Shown here: piece after piece, positions 18,261 through 27,620 of the stretch
Numbering within the stretch: the stretch's first letter is position 1
How the letters are laid out: each line of letters starts with the position of its first letter
NCBI GenBank assembly: GCA_035504175.1
Contig: DATJSJ010000308.1
Location: forward strand, 1-61,151
Direction: 5' to 3'
Length of the DNA: 61,151 bases
Origin: DATJSJ01 sp035504175
Lineage (GTDB): Bacteria; Pseudomonadota; Alphaproteobacteria; Acetobacterales; Acetobacteraceae
The notes under the pieces: model-generated
The model's database searches: none
What the model saw: the letters and a program-made list of their open reading frames with translations, nothing else
What the model was told of the DNA's origin: nothing
Made by a program: the position numbers and the translations under genes

Positions 18261-19511
18261 ATGCCTGAAGGCGATCTGTTGGCCCCGCCCATCTGCCGGC
18301 TCTGCGGCACAAGGCTCAAGCACAGCTTCCTCGATCTGGGGCTGACGCCGATCGCCTCCGCCTTCGTGACGCCGGAGCTGGCCGCCTCCGGCGACGAGCC
18401 GCTCTATCCGCTACACGCCCGTGTGTGTGATTCCTGCCTGCTGGTGCAGATCGATGCCGTGGTCGCGCCCGAAATGCTGCTGGCGGACTACACCTACTAC
18501 TCCTCCTACTCGCTTGGCTGGGTGGAGCAGGCGCGCCGCTTCGCCGTCGCGATGCAGGCGCGACTCGGTCTCGGCCCGGCTTCGCTGGTGATCGAGATCG
18601 CCTCGAATGACGGCTATCTGCTGCAGCACTTCAAGGCGGCGGGCGTCCCGGTGCTCGGCATCGATCCGGCGATCAACGTCGCCCAGGCGGCACTCGCGCG
18701 CGGCGTGCCGACCGAGATCGCGTTCTTCGACGCCGACACCGCCCCGGCGATCGCGCGTCAGCGCGGCCAGGCGGATCTGGTGGTCGCCAACAACGTGCTG
18801 GAGCACGTGCCCGACATCGCCGGCTTCGTCGGCGGCCTGCCGCTGCTGCTCCGCCCGGAGGGTGTCGCGAGCTTCGAGTTCCCGCATCTGCTGCGGCTGA
18901 TCGAGGGCGTGCAGTTCGACACCATTCACCACGAGAATTACGCCTATCTGTCGCTGCTGGTGGTCGAGCGCGTGCTGGCCCAGGCCGGTCTGCGCGTCTT
19001 CGATGTCGAAACACTTCCAAGCCAGGGCGGCTCGCTGCGCGTGCTCGCCTGTCATCGCGGTGCCTCGCACTGTGAGGCCCCCGGGCTCGCCGCCGTGCGG
19101 GCGCAGGAAGCGGCGGCCGGATTGCACCGACCGGAGACCTATGACGGGTTCGCGGCGCGTGTCCGCGCGGTGACCGAGGCGTTCCACGACTTTATTGCGG
19201 AGACACAGGACCAGGGACGCCGCGTCGCCGCCTACGGTGCCGCGGCCAAGGGCAGCAGCTTTCTCAATGCCTGCGGTGTCACGCAGGCGGAAATCCTCTG
19301 TGTTGCCGACCGCAATCCGGCCAAGCGCGGAAGGCTGATGCCCGGAAGCCACATCCCGATCGTCTCGCCGGACGCGCTCGCTGCCGCCGATCCCGACGAT
19401 CTCCTGATCCTGCCGTGGAATCTGCGCGAGGAGATCGCACCGCAACTTTACGCGCTGCGCGGTCGCGGCTGCCGGATCTGGGTCGCCATTCCCGGACTGC
19501 AAACGGTCTGA
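18261..19511 (+). CDS. SAM-dependent C-methyltransferase (TylC3/NovU-like, with Zn-ribbon)
   Basis: This is a 416-residue enzyme resembling sugar C-methyltransferases. The N-terminal zinc-binding part has CRLCG and CDSCLL (about 10-60). The SAM domain has VIEIASNDGYLLQHF and a VANNVLEHV acidic loop (about 105-260). The C-terminal domain has GRRVAAYGAAAKGSSFLN (about 310-416), typical of the Methyltransf_14 type. Family members methylate carbon 3 of nucleotide-linked deoxysugars. With the SDR-like gene 190 bp upstream it probably modifies a nucleotide sugar for a surface glycan. Upstream in-frame codons exist, but ATG 18261 is where similarity starts. Confidence 0.85.
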   Translation: MPEGDLLAPPICRLCGTRLKHSFLDLGLTPIASAFVTPELAASGDEPLYPLHARVCDSCLLVQIDAVVAPEMLLADYTYYSSYSLGWVEQARRFAVAMQARLGLGPASLVIEIASNDGYLLQHFKAAGVPVLGIDPAINVAQAALARGVPTEIAFFDADTAPAIARQRGQADLVVANNVLEHVPDIAGFVGGLPLLLRPEGVASFEFPHLLRLIEGVQFDTIHHENYAYLSLLVVERVLAQAGLRVFDVETLPSQGGSLRVLACHRGASHCEAPGLAAVRAQEAAAGLHRPETYDGFAARVRAVTEAFHDFIAETQDQGRRVAAYGAAAKGSSFLNACGVTQAEILCVADRNPAKRGRLMPGSHIPIVSPDALAAADPDDLLILPWNLREEIAPQLYALRGRGCRIWVAIPGLQTV

Positions 19512-19648
19512 CACGGCCGCCGGCCTGCACCGCCTGAGCGAGGCAGCGGCGGCCGCACCGGCGTTGACAAGCGCGATCCCGGCATGAGAGAGCGCCGCCG
19601 CCTGCGGGCGGGTGGGCGTTGCGGCGGCAGCGATCGGGGGCGGGATCG

Positions 19649-20221
19649 ATGAGTGGCGATGTCGAGCTGGCGCATGAGGGGATCGAACATGCGCATCATG
19701 CGCATGAGGCGGGCGATCGCGCCGCGCGCGCCATCGCCGTGCTGGTCGCGATCCTCGCCGCCCTGCTGGCGATCACCGAGATGGTCGAGAAGAGCGCCGA
19801 GAGCGAGTACCTGGCGCACCACATCACGCTCAGCGACGACTGGAACTTCGAGCAGGCGAAGCACATCCGCTCGACCGTCTACGCCGCGGCCGCGGACCTG
19901 CTCGCCAGCCTGCCGAACGCCGCCGATCCCGCGATCCAGGCCCGCATTGCCGCCGCCCGCAACACCGCGGCGCGACTGGAGGACGATCCCCGCGGCCAGG
20001 GGCGGCAGCAACTGATCGCGCTTGCGCGCCACCAGACCGAGCTGCGCGACGCCGCCTTGCACCGCTATCACCACCTGGAGCTCTGCGTCAGCCTGCTGCA
20101 GATCGCGATCGTCCTGGCTTCGGTATCGGTTATCACCCGCGTGCGGGCGCTGGCCTGGGGCGGCGGCGCGCTCGGCGCCCTGGCCGCGGCCGCCGCCATC
20201 CTGATCGTCGGGATCGGGTAG
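19649..20221 (+). CDS. DUF4337-family membrane protein
   Basis: This is a 190-residue protein with a His-rich start (AHEGIEHAHHAHEAGDRAA), one membrane helix (about 26-43), a long helical region (about 50-150), and two C-terminal helices (about 150-190). The layout and the segment AVLVAILAALLAITEM match DUF4337, a widespread family without known function. It is full length with intact codon use. ATG 19649 is preceded by CGGGATCG. It stands alone between divergent functions, so context adds nothing. Confidence 0.8.
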   Translation: MSGDVELAHEGIEHAHHAHEAGDRAARAIAVLVAILAALLAITEMVEKSAESEYLAHHITLSDDWNFEQAKHIRSTVYAAAADLLASLPNAADPAIQARIAAARNTAARLEDDPRGQGRQQLIALARHQTELRDAALHRYHHLELCVSLLQIAIVLASVSVITRVRALAWGGGALGALAAAAAILIVGIG

Positions 20222-20440
20222 TTCTGCCGCCGGTCCCGGATGATGCGGCCGCACGTCGTGCCGGTAACGCGGCACGATGCGGCCCGCCAGCCCGAGGTCG
20301 CGGTGCGACTGCCGTGCCGGCGTTGCCCGTGGGCGGCACGCATGACAGATTGGGATGATGCCGGCTCGGGGTCGTGACACCGGGCGCGGCATGCTGCATG
20401 ACCGTCGGCGCACGGGTCGACCGGGAGAGAGCGAGGTACG

Positions 20441-21106
20441 GTGTCGCAGGAAGTGGCAGGGCTGCATGCCCAACCAGGCGGGATGTCCGGACAGGAGCCG
20501 GTGCGTCGCGACTTTCTCAAGCTCGTCGCCGGGACGAGTGCCGCAGTGCTGGCCGCGGCGATCGCGTGGCCGCTGATCGACTCGATGGAGCCGAGCGGCG
20601 ACGTCATCGCGGCCGGCGCGCCGATCGACGTCGCCCTCGACACGCTGGCGGCGGGGCAGCAGGTCGTCGTGCTCTGGCGCGGCAAGCCGATCCTGGTGGT
20701 CAACCGGACGACCGCGGCATTGAAGACGCTGCAGTCATCGGGGCTGCTGTCGCGGCTGAGCGACCCGAACTCGCACGTGCACCAGCAGCCGCCCTACGCG
20801 GATAACTGGCATCGCTCGATCAAGCCCGAATTCGCGGTGCTGGTCGGGATCTGCACGCATCTCGGATGCCTGCCGACCTACTATCCGCAGCCCAGCCCCT
20901 CGACACCGGTCCCGGACTGGCCCGGCGGCTACTTCTGCCCCTGCCATGGCTCGAAATATGACCTCGCCGGGCGGGTCTATTCGGGCGTGCCCGCGCCCTA
21001 CAATCTGCCGGTGCCGCCCTACCACTATCCCGATGCCAAGACGCTGCGCATCGGCGAGAACCCGCCCGGGGAGAGCTACAGCCTCGACTCCATCGTGCAG
21101 ATGTAA
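20441..21106 (+). CDS. petA: Rieske iron-sulfur subunit of ubiquinol-cytochrome c reductase
   Basis: This is a 221-residue Rieske protein of the cytochrome bc1 complex, which carries electrons from quinol to cytochrome c1. It has a TAT-type N-terminus (RRDFLKLVAG) with a membrane anchor (about 24-47). The 2Fe-2S ligands lie in CTHLGC and CPCHGS, separated by the usual bc1-type insertion, and GxPAPYNLPVPPY follows. The GTG at 20441 has GAGG five bases upstream; an internal ATG (20483) is possible. The cytochrome b and c1 genes that normally follow are absent, so this copy is an orphan, either a second Rieske protein or a split operon. Confidence 0.9.
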   Translation: MSQEVAGLHAQPGGMSGQEPVRRDFLKLVAGTSAAVLAAAIAWPLIDSMEPSGDVIAAGAPIDVALDTLAAGQQVVVLWRGKPILVVNRTTAALKTLQSSGLLSRLSDPNSHVHQQPPYADNWHRSIKPEFAVLVGICTHLGCLPTYYPQPSPSTPVPDWPGGYFCPCHGSKYDLAGRVYSGVPAPYNLPVPPYHYPDAKTLRIGENPPGESYSLDSIVQM

Positions 21107-21205
21107 TGCCGGGGCGCCGCGGCCTGCGGCCGCAGCCGGATCTGATGGACGGCTCGGTCGTGCGGAGGCTCGGCCGGCTGGTGGCGGCTCAGCGTTGATC
21201 CGGCG

Positions 21206-21508
21206 ATGAGCGGGGCGTTGCAGCATTTTCGCGACAGCCTCGCCGGCGCGGCGCCGCCGACGGACGCCGACCTCGCTTTGCAGGCGCTGTGGTGGGCCGG
21301 CCGCGGCGACTGGGACCGTGCCCATGCCTGCGCCCAGGAGGGCGAGGATTCCGCTGCCGCCCTCGTGCACGCGCACCTGCACCGCATCGAGGGTGATGCC
21401 GGCAACGCCGCCTACTGGTATCGCCGCGCCGGCCGCGCTCCGGCGACCCTGCCGCTCGACGCGGAATGGGCGGAGATCGCCGAGCACCTTCTCGCCCGTC
21501 CGACCTGA
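21206..21508 (+). CDS. Conserved small hypothetical protein (TPR-like)
   Basis: This 100-residue protein is almost wholly helical. The segments ALQALWWAGRGDWDRAHACAQ and LHRIEGDAGNAAYWYRRAGR look like one and a half TPR/Sel1-type repeats. It resembles a small hypothetical common in alphaproteobacteria that I cannot name. The start is ATG 21206, 100 bp after the Rieske gene. The function is unknown. Confidence 0.7.
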   Translation: MSGALQHFRDSLAGAAPPTDADLALQALWWAGRGDWDRAHACAQEGEDSAAALVHAHLHRIEGDAGNAAYWYRRAGRAPATLPLDAEWAEIAEHLLARPT

Positions 21509-21679
21509 CCGGGCTCCGACCGCTGGCGTTCCGACCGTGCCGAGCGGACCCCGGGCCGGCTCGGCATGCCGGCTCCGCCACCAGGATCGCCCGAGGCGGA
21601 CTCACCGAGGGCGTGAATGATGGCCCGATATCAAGAAGCCGGGCCGTGATCGGCCGGAATGGTCCAGGGCGATTGTGGT

Positions 21680-23107
21680 CTACCCGCGCAGCTTCCCGGC
21701 GGCCGCAAGCCCAGACAGCAGCCGCACATGCGCGCGCGCGCCGTGATGGAAGCAACGCAGCTCGAACTTCTCATTCGGCCCGTGCACCTGGTCGTCATCC
21801 AATCCGAAGCCCATGAGCAGCGTGTCGATGCCGAGCAGCCGGCGCAGGCTTTCCACCACAGGGATCGAACCGCCGCTGCCTGCGAGCACCGCGGGTCGTC
21901 CGAACTCCGCGACCAGCGCGGCCTGCGCCGCCCGGGCCCAGCCCGTGTCGGTTGAAACCGCGATGCCCGGCGAGGCGCCGAGGATGCGAATCTCGGCCGT
22001 GGTGTCGGCGGGCAGCCGCTCGGTGACGAAGCGCCGCAGCGCCGCCTCGATCGCTGCGGGGTCCTGATCCGGCACCAGCCGGAAGGAGAGCTTGGCGTGC
22101 GCCTCCGCCGGGATCACCGTCTTGGCACCCGGTCCGGTATAGCCGCCCCAGATGCCGTTGATGTCGGCGGTCGGACGCGCCCAGAGCTGCTCCAGCACCG
22201 GCCGCCCGCGCTCGCCGGCCGCCGTGGCAAGCCCGGCACCACCCAGGAAACCCGCCTCGTCAAACCCCAGTCCCTGCCACTGCGCCGCGACCGCCTCCGG
22301 CAGCGCGCGCACCGCATCATAGAAGCCGGGCAGACCGACCCGGCCGTCGTCGTCGTGCAACTGGCCCAGGATCTGGGTCAGCGCGTTGATCGGATTGCGC
22401 GCCGCCCCGCCATACAAGCCGGAATGCAGATCGCGGGCGGCGGCCCGCAGCGTGATCTCGGCATAGACGAGGCCACGCAGCCGCGTGGTGATCGCCGGCG
22501 TATCCACGTCCCACATGTTGGTGTCGCTGATCACCGCGAGATCGGCGGCGAGTTCGCCGCGATGCGCCGCCAGGAACGGGTCGAGATTCGGACTGCCGGT
22601 CTCCTCCTCGCCCTCGATCAGCACGGTCACCCGCACCGGCAGGCCGCCGCCGGCCTGGTGCCAGGCACGGAAGGCCTCCAGCCAGGTCATCACCTGGCCC
22701 TTGTCATCCACGGCGCCGCGCGCGATGGCGCGCGGTCCGTACGGCCCCTCGGCCAGGCTCGGGGCGAAGGGCGCGGTGGTCCAGCGCTCGAGCGGCTCGG
22801 CCGGCTGCACGTCATAGTGGCCGTAGAACAGCAGATGCGGGACGCCCCCGGATGTCGCTCCGGCCGGGCCGGCGTGCTGCGCCAGCACCACCGGGTGGCC
22901 GCCGGTCTCGCGCAGCCCGGCGGTGAATCCGATCTCCGCCAGGCGATCGCGAAACCAGCCTGCCGCCGCGCGGCAATCCGCCGCGTGCTCTGGCTGGGCG
23001 CTGATGCTCGGCAGCCGCAGCACCTCGAACCAGCGCTCGAGCGCGCCCGTCCGGTCCGCATCCAGCCGGGCGAGCACCTGGGGCAGGGCGGCGAGCGCGG
23101 CGTGCAT
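21680..23107 (-). CDS. M20-family dipeptidase or metallopeptidase
   Basis: This is a 475-residue zinc-dependent exopeptidase of the M20/M25/M40 family, close to the dipeptidase group. The first metal His is in YGHYDVQ, the bridging Asp in GAVDDKGQ, and the catalytic Glu pair in IEGEEETGS. A dimerisation lid domain (about 200-370) and a C-terminal metal His (HGPNEKF) follow. There is no signal peptide, so it is cytosolic. ATG 23107 was chosen because the frame open further upstream is a shadow of the TetR gene. Confidence 0.9.
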   Translation of the reverse strand: MHAALAALPQVLARLDADRTGALERWFEVLRLPSISAQPEHAADCRAAAGWFRDRLAEIGFTAGLRETGGHPVVLAQHAGPAGATSGGVPHLLFYGHYDVQPAEPLERWTTAPFAPSLAEGPYGPRAIARGAVDDKGQVMTWLEAFRAWHQAGGGLPVRVTVLIEGEEETGSPNLDPFLAAHRGELAADLAVISDTNMWDVDTPAITTRLRGLVYAEITLRAAARDLHSGLYGGAARNPINALTQILGQLHDDDGRVGLPGFYDAVRALPEAVAAQWQGLGFDEAGFLGGAGLATAAGERGRPVLEQLWARPTADINGIWGGYTGPGAKTVIPAEAHAKLSFRLVPDQDPAAIEAALRRFVTERLPADTTAEIRILGASPGIAVSTDTGWARAAQAALVAEFGRPAVLAGSGGSIPVVESLRRLLGIDTLLMGFGLDDDQVHGPNEKFELRCFHHGARAHVRLLSGLAAAGKLRG

Positions 23108-23147
23108 CGATCGTTTCTCCGGCGGCAAAGGGCGCGGGCCGGCGCGT

Positions 23148-23759
23148 TCACGCCCGGTAGGTATTGAGGAACATCGCGACCGTCGCCGCCACCACTCGCT
23201 CGATCGCCGCCGGGTCGGGATCGTCCAGCATCTGCAGCTTGCGACGCATGCAAAGCCGCGTCTGGCAGAGGGCGAAGAACTGCTCGGCGGCGAATTCCGG
23301 ATCATCGACCGCGAGCCGGCCGGCCTCGGTTTGACGGACGAGCCAATCGGCCAGGTGACGGATCGCCCGCGAGGGGCCGCACTCGAAAAACGTACGGGCC
23401 AGCTCGGGAAACTTCCCCGCTTCGGAGATCACCACCCGGTAGATGATGAGCCCGGTCGGCGACAGGACGAGGTGCAGCATGCGCCGGGCGATCGCCCCCA
23501 GCACCACCGCCGGATCATCGCCCTGGTCGGCGATGTCAAAGATATGCGCGAGCTTGCGGGCACATTCCGACTCGACGAAGGCGGCGAACAGTGCCGCCTT
23601 GCTCTCGAAATGGTTGTACAGCGTGCCCTTGGACACGCCGGCCTGCTGCGCGATCCGCGACATGCTGGCGCCTTCATAGCCGTCCTGGGCGAACACCTCC
23701 GCCGCCCCGGCCAGGATGACGGCACGCTTCTCCGGCGACAGCGTCTCGACCTCGAACAT
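23148..23759 (-). CDS. TetR/AcrR-family repressor
   Basis: This is a 203-residue regulator with an N-terminal TetR helix-turn-helix (about 12-58: SRIAQQAGVSKGTLYNHFESKAALF) and a C-terminal ligand-binding domain of the AcrR C type. ATG 23759 starts at MFEVETLS. The gene is divergent from the outer-membrane efflux gene at 23981, and a palindrome lies between them. It therefore probably represses that gene and itself, with release by a toxic ligand. It also runs in the same direction as the M20 gene just downstream (40-bp gap). Confidence 0.9.
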   Translation of the reverse strand: MFEVETLSPEKRAVILAGAAEVFAQDGYEGASMSRIAQQAGVSKGTLYNHFESKAALFAAFVESECARKLAHIFDIADQGDDPAVVLGAIARRMLHLVLSPTGLIIYRVVISEAGKFPELARTFFECGPSRAIRHLADWLVRQTEAGRLAVDDPEFAAEQFFALCQTRLCMRRKLQMLDDPDPAAIERVVAATVAMFLNTYRA

Positions 23760-23826
23760 GGCTCCGCTCTCTTGCCCGCGCACACTTTACCCTCCTCGCG
23801 GGAACGCGATAGAGAGTTACGTAGTT

Positions 23827-23845
23827 TGACCGAACGGTATGGTCA
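23827..23845. promoter_or_regulatory. Candidate TetR-type operator palindrome
   Basis: The site TGACCGAACGGTATGGTCA contains outer arms TGACC and GGTCA and an inner perfect palindrome ACCGAACGGT (23829-23838). It lies between the divergent TetR and efflux genes, where an autoregulatory operator is expected. TTTGAC and TATGGT nearby could be promoter elements. Confidence 0.6.
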
Positions 23846-23980
23846 TATGGCTTGGTCGGTCCGGGCGATCAACGCCCCGCCCGCCGGCCATTTGCGATCG
23901 CGGATGATTGCGCCGGTCGGGGCTTGCCGGAGGCGGCCGCCGTACCGGATGCGGGTCGCGCAGGACGAGGGGGTTGGCAG

Positions 23981-25621
23981 GTGGCGGAGAGGCAGGGGCT
24001 GAAGGCCGGGCGTGCGATTGGCCGGCGCATCGGACCGTTGCTTTCCGCCGCCGCCCTTCTTGCCGGATGCACGGTCGGGCCGAACTTTCGTGCACCGAGC
24101 TTCTGGTCGCCCGCCTCCTGGTTCGCGAGCCGTCCGAAGCCGGCGCAGACGCTGCCCAGCGTCACGGTCGCGGCGCCGCTCAATCCGAACTGGTGGGAGG
24201 CGTTCCACGACCCGATCCTGACCTCGCTCGAGGACCGGATCGCCAGCGACAACCTCGACGTGCGCACCGCGACTGTACGACTGGCGGAAAGTCGGGCGCA
24301 GCGCAGCATCGTCAGCGCCGACGAGTTCCCGCAGGTCAACGGCAACGCGTCCTACACGCGGGAGAAGGCAAGCGCGCGGGGCCTGCTCGGGCTTGCCTCG
24401 GGCAGTGCTGGCAGCGCCGCCTCCGGCGCCTCGCAGGGCACGGTCGCCAACGGCTCGGGCTTCGGCGCCGGCGGCATCCCCGGGCAGAGCGCCGGGCTGC
24501 AGCCCTTCAATCTCTGGCAGTACGGGTTCGACGCTTCCTGGGAGCTCGATCTCTGGGGCCGGGTCCGGCGGGAGATCGAATCGGCAGGCGCCTCGGTCGA
24601 GGCCTCGGCCGAGGCGCGGCGCGACACCCTCCTCTCGGTGATGGCGGAACTGGCCCGGGACTACATCGAGCTCCGAGGATTGCAGCGCAACCTGCAGATC
24701 ACGCAAGAAAATCTGAAAACACAGGAAAGCAGCCTGCAGCTAACGCGGGCGCGCTACGCCGGCGGGCTGACCAGCGATCTCGACGTCGCCAATGCCGCGG
24801 CACAGGTCGCCAGCACGGCGGCGCTGATCCCGAACCTGCAGCAGCGGATCGAGCAGGAGATCAACCGGCTGAGCTTCCTGCTCGCCGAGCCGCCCGGCGC
24901 ACTGCGCGGCATGCTGGAGGAGGCCAGGCCGGTGCCGCCGGTGCCCCCGGTGGTGCCGATCGGGCTGCCCTCGGAACTGGCGCGGCGGCGGCCGGACATC
25001 CGCGAGGCGGAGGCGAAGCTGCACGCCGCGACCGCCGATATCGGCGTCGCCACCGCGGACTTCTATCCGCAGGTCACCCTCTCCGGCAGCCTCGGCATCC
25101 AATCCCTGCAGTTCAAGGACCTGGCCAACTGGGGCGCGCGGCAATACGCGCTCGGACCCGGCATCACGCTGCCGATCTTCCAGGGCGGCCGGCTGCGCGG
25201 CACCTTGGAACTGCGCAAGGAGCAGCAGAAGGAGGCGGCGCTCGACTATCAGCAGACGGTGCTGCAGGCCTTCCATGACGTCGACAACGCGCTGATCGCC
25301 TACCGGGCGGAGCAGCGGCGGCGGGAGGAGCTCGCAACCGCGGTGCAACAGAACCGCCGCGCCGTGGCGCTGGCGCAGAGCCGCTACCAGCAAGGGATCA
25401 CCGACTTCCTGGAGGTGCTGGACGCGCAGCGCAGCCTGCTCGCCGCCGAGGAGGAGTATTCGAACAGCACCACGACGGTCTCGACCAACCTGGTGCAGCT
25501 CTACAAGGCGCTCGGCGGCGGTTGGGAATCCGCCTATCCGCTGCCCGGCTCGACCCTGAACGCCGAGGAGCACGCCCCGACCGGCCATCGCGCCGCGCCG
25601 GCCGCGCCGGGGACCATCTGA
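23981..25621 (+). CDS. Outer-membrane efflux lipoprotein (OprM/NodT family)
   Basis: This is a 546-residue outer-membrane factor for a tripartite RND-type pump. It starts at GTG 23981, with GAGGGGG 8 bp upstream. It has a lipoprotein signal (LLSAAALLAGC, lipid on Cys near 30), then duplicated TolC-type repeats with the typical SWELDLWGRVRREIE and FLEVLDAQRSLLAAEE segments. An unusual Gly/Ser/Ala-rich insert (about 130-175) is present in the first beta/helical repeat. No membrane-fusion protein or RND pump gene adjoins it, so it is an orphan that probably serves a pump encoded elsewhere. The divergent TetR gene is its likely regulator. Confidence 0.9.
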   Translation: MAERQGLKAGRAIGRRIGPLLSAAALLAGCTVGPNFRAPSFWSPASWFASRPKPAQTLPSVTVAAPLNPNWWEAFHDPILTSLEDRIASDNLDVRTATVRLAESRAQRSIVSADEFPQVNGNASYTREKASARGLLGLASGSAGSAASGASQGTVANGSGFGAGGIPGQSAGLQPFNLWQYGFDASWELDLWGRVRREIESAGASVEASAEARRDTLLSVMAELARDYIELRGLQRNLQITQENLKTQESSLQLTRARYAGGLTSDLDVANAAAQVASTAALIPNLQQRIEQEINRLSFLLAEPPGALRGMLEEARPVPPVPPVVPIGLPSELARRRPDIREAEAKLHAATADIGVATADFYPQVTLSGSLGIQSLQFKDLANWGARQYALGPGITLPIFQGGRLRGTLELRKEQQKEAALDYQQTVLQAFHDVDNALIAYRAEQRRREELATAVQQNRRAVALAQSRYQQGITDFLEVLDAQRSLLAAEEEYSNSTTTVSTNLVQLYKALGGGWESAYPLPGSTLNAEEHAPTGHRAAPAAPGTI

Positions 25622-25652
25622 GGCGCACGTCTGCAGACGTCACGGGGCGACG

Positions 25653-26828
25653 TCACCCTTCCTCGCGCCAGGCGAGCAGCACCAGGCCGAGCATCGCCGC
25701 CTGGACCGCGGCGATCACCGCCACGCAGCCGGGCCAGCCGGCGCTGCGCCAGATGCCGGCCGGCAGGATGCCGCCGACGCTGCCCCCCGCGTAATACGTG
25801 GTGACGTAGAGCCCGACGGCGGTCGATTTGGCGTGCCGGGCGGTGGCACCAACATAGCCGATGGCGAAGGCCTGCTGCACGAACACGGCGGACGCGATCA
25901 GGGCCAGGCCGGCGATGATCGCGACCAGTGCCGGGATCAGCGTCAGCGCCAGCCCGGCAAAGGCCACCGGGACCGAAGCGGCGAGCGCCCGCCGGCGCCC
26001 GAGCTTCACCGCCAGGCGCGAGGCCGCCGGCGTTGCCACCATGCCGAGCAGGTAGACCGCGAACACCGAGCCGAGCGCCGCCGGACCGAGCCCGAAGGGT
26101 CGCGCCGCGAGCAGCAGGTTGGCGTAGGTGAACGCGGCGACGATGGTGAACAGCACGGCAAAGCCGGCCGCATCGGCCGCGAGCAGCCGGCGGTCGGTCA
26201 GGTGCGCCGCGAACCCGGCGGCCGACCGGCGCAGCCCGCGGATCGGACGGAAGCGTCGCTCCGGCGGGAGGGTCAGGGCGATCAGCGCCGCGGCGGCCGC
26301 GGTCAGCGCAGCGAGCAGCAGGAAGGCGCTGCGCCAGCCGGCCAGCGCCGTCGCCACCCCGGCCAGAAACCGACCCGAGAAGCCGGCGGCAACGGTCGCG
26401 GTCACGTAGGTGCCGGTCAGGCGGATGCCGTCCGCACCGGGACATTCCTCGCCGACATAGGCGACCGTGATCGCGAAGATGAAGGGCAGCAGCAGGCCCT
26501 GCAGGAACCGCCACGCCAGCAGCCCGGACAGGCTGGTGGCGGTGGCGGCGAGCGCGGTCGGAACGACCAGCAGTGCAGCGGCGCCGAGGATGAGGCGCCG
26601 GCGACCGACCATGTCGGAGATCGAGCCGACGAACGGGGCAACCAGCGCCACCGCCAGCAGGGGCGCGGTCACGGTGCTTGACGCCCGCTCCGGCGGCACG
26701 TCGAAGGCGGGCCCCAGCACCGGCAGCAGGGCCTGGGTCGCGTAGAGGTTGAGGAACGTGCAGAACCCCGCCGCCGCCACGCCGATCGTGCGACGCCGCG
26801 CCAGCTGGAGTGCTGCGGCCGGCGTCAC
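25653..26828 (-). CDS. MFS transporter (YnfM/arabinose-efflux-like)
   Basis: This is a 391-residue inner-membrane transporter with 12 predicted helices in two halves. The motif SDMVGRRRLILG between helices 2 and 3 is the MFS signature, with the related KLGRRRALA in the second half. It resembles YnfM-type drug or sugar exporters; the substrate is unknown. The start is a GTG. It converges with the efflux gene and lies just upstream of nothing it obviously cooperates with. Confidence 0.88.
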   Translation of the reverse strand: MTPAAALQLARRRTIGVAAAGFCTFLNLYATQALLPVLGPAFDVPPERASSTVTAPLLAVALVAPFVGSISDMVGRRRLILGAAALLVVPTALAATATSLSGLLAWRFLQGLLLPFIFAITVAYVGEECPGADGIRLTGTYVTATVAAGFSGRFLAGVATALAGWRSAFLLLAALTAAAAALIALTLPPERRFRPIRGLRRSAAGFAAHLTDRRLLAADAAGFAVLFTIVAAFTYANLLLAARPFGLGPAALGSVFAVYLLGMVATPAASRLAVKLGRRRALAASVPVAFAGLALTLIPALVAIIAGLALIASAVFVQQAFAIGYVGATARHAKSTAVGLYVTTYYAGGSVGGILPAGIWRSAGWPGCVAVIAAVQAAMLGLVLLAWREEG

Positions 26829-26852
26829 GACGCGGCCGTCACGCGGCCCGGA

Positions 26853-27308
26853 TCAGCGGAACACGACGCGGTGGGACAGGACGAAGTTGACCGACATCCC
26901 GGCGACGGCACCGGCGAACAGGGCGATCACCGGATAGACGACGCAGATCGGCGTGGTGGCGATCAGGATCATGTAGACGCCACGATTCAACACCGCGCCG
27001 GCGCCGTTGGTGGCCAGGAACAGCACCCATTGCCGGTGGACCGCACCACTGCCGCGGCCGCGGAAGGTCCAGGCGCGGTTCAGCGCCCAGGTGACGCTGG
27101 CGGCGACGACATACGACAGCAGGCCGGCGACGTACAGCCCAACCTGCCAGCGGATCGAATAGACGACCGCGGTGTCGACCGCGAACCCCGCCAGTCCGAC
27201 GGTGGCGAATTGCATGAATTGCAGCAGCAGGCGCAGCCGTGGCGCGGTCGCCAGGCGGTCCAGCGGGGCCGGGATCGCCTGGCTGAGGCGGAGGATCCGA
27301 TCGCTCAT
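26853..27308 (-). CDS. GtrA-family membrane protein
   Basis: This is a 151-residue protein with four membrane helices, matching the GtrA family. These proteins are thought to move undecaprenyl-phosphate-linked sugars across the membrane. Visible landmarks are FATVGLAGFAVDTAVV, LNRAWTFRGRGSG and VNFVLSHRVVF at the end. The ATG at 27308 directly follows a possible GTG. The nearby glycosyltransferase (29336) and methyltransferase (18261) genes fit a role in glycan building, but the operon link is weak. Confidence 0.88.
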   Translation of the reverse strand: MSDRILRLSQAIPAPLDRLATAPRLRLLLQFMQFATVGLAGFAVDTAVVYSIRWQVGLYVAGLLSYVVAASVTWALNRAWTFRGRGSGAVHRQWVLFLATNGAGAVLNRGVYMILIATTPICVVYPVIALFAGAVAGMSVNFVLSHRVVFR

Positions 27309-27620
27309 CACCGCCGCTTACCCCAGCCGCCGGGCGGCGGCAATTGCGCTGCCGCACCGCATCATCGACGGGGTGGCCGGGCTCACATGCGTACCCGACG
27401 GGTCGCCGCGATGGCTGGCGGCAGGCCACTCGAGGAAGGGAATACAACCGTAGGTTTCATTCCGGGACGGTACGATTTTCCTGGCGAAGATCCTGTCGCC
27501 AAGTATACACCTGTAGGCGAAGGCCCACAAAAGACTCTCTCGTATCCGGTTCGAGGCGGCAGACCCGACCGCCTCCGGCACCCACGGCGCGCGTCGGGGC
27601 GCGCAACAAGGCAGGCTCGT
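27309..27620. other. Intergenic region upstream of the Hint-domain gene
   Basis: There is no gene. A less GC-rich stretch (about 27449-27545) may hold the promoter. TGGCGA (27482-27487) and TCGCCA (27496-27501) form a short inverted repeat that could be an operator. Confidence 0.35.

Noticed and set aside
25833..26681. Antisense frame opposite the MFS gene, rich in Gly/Arg/Gln
   Set aside because: No family resemblance, and the sense frame encodes 12 helices with the MFS motif.
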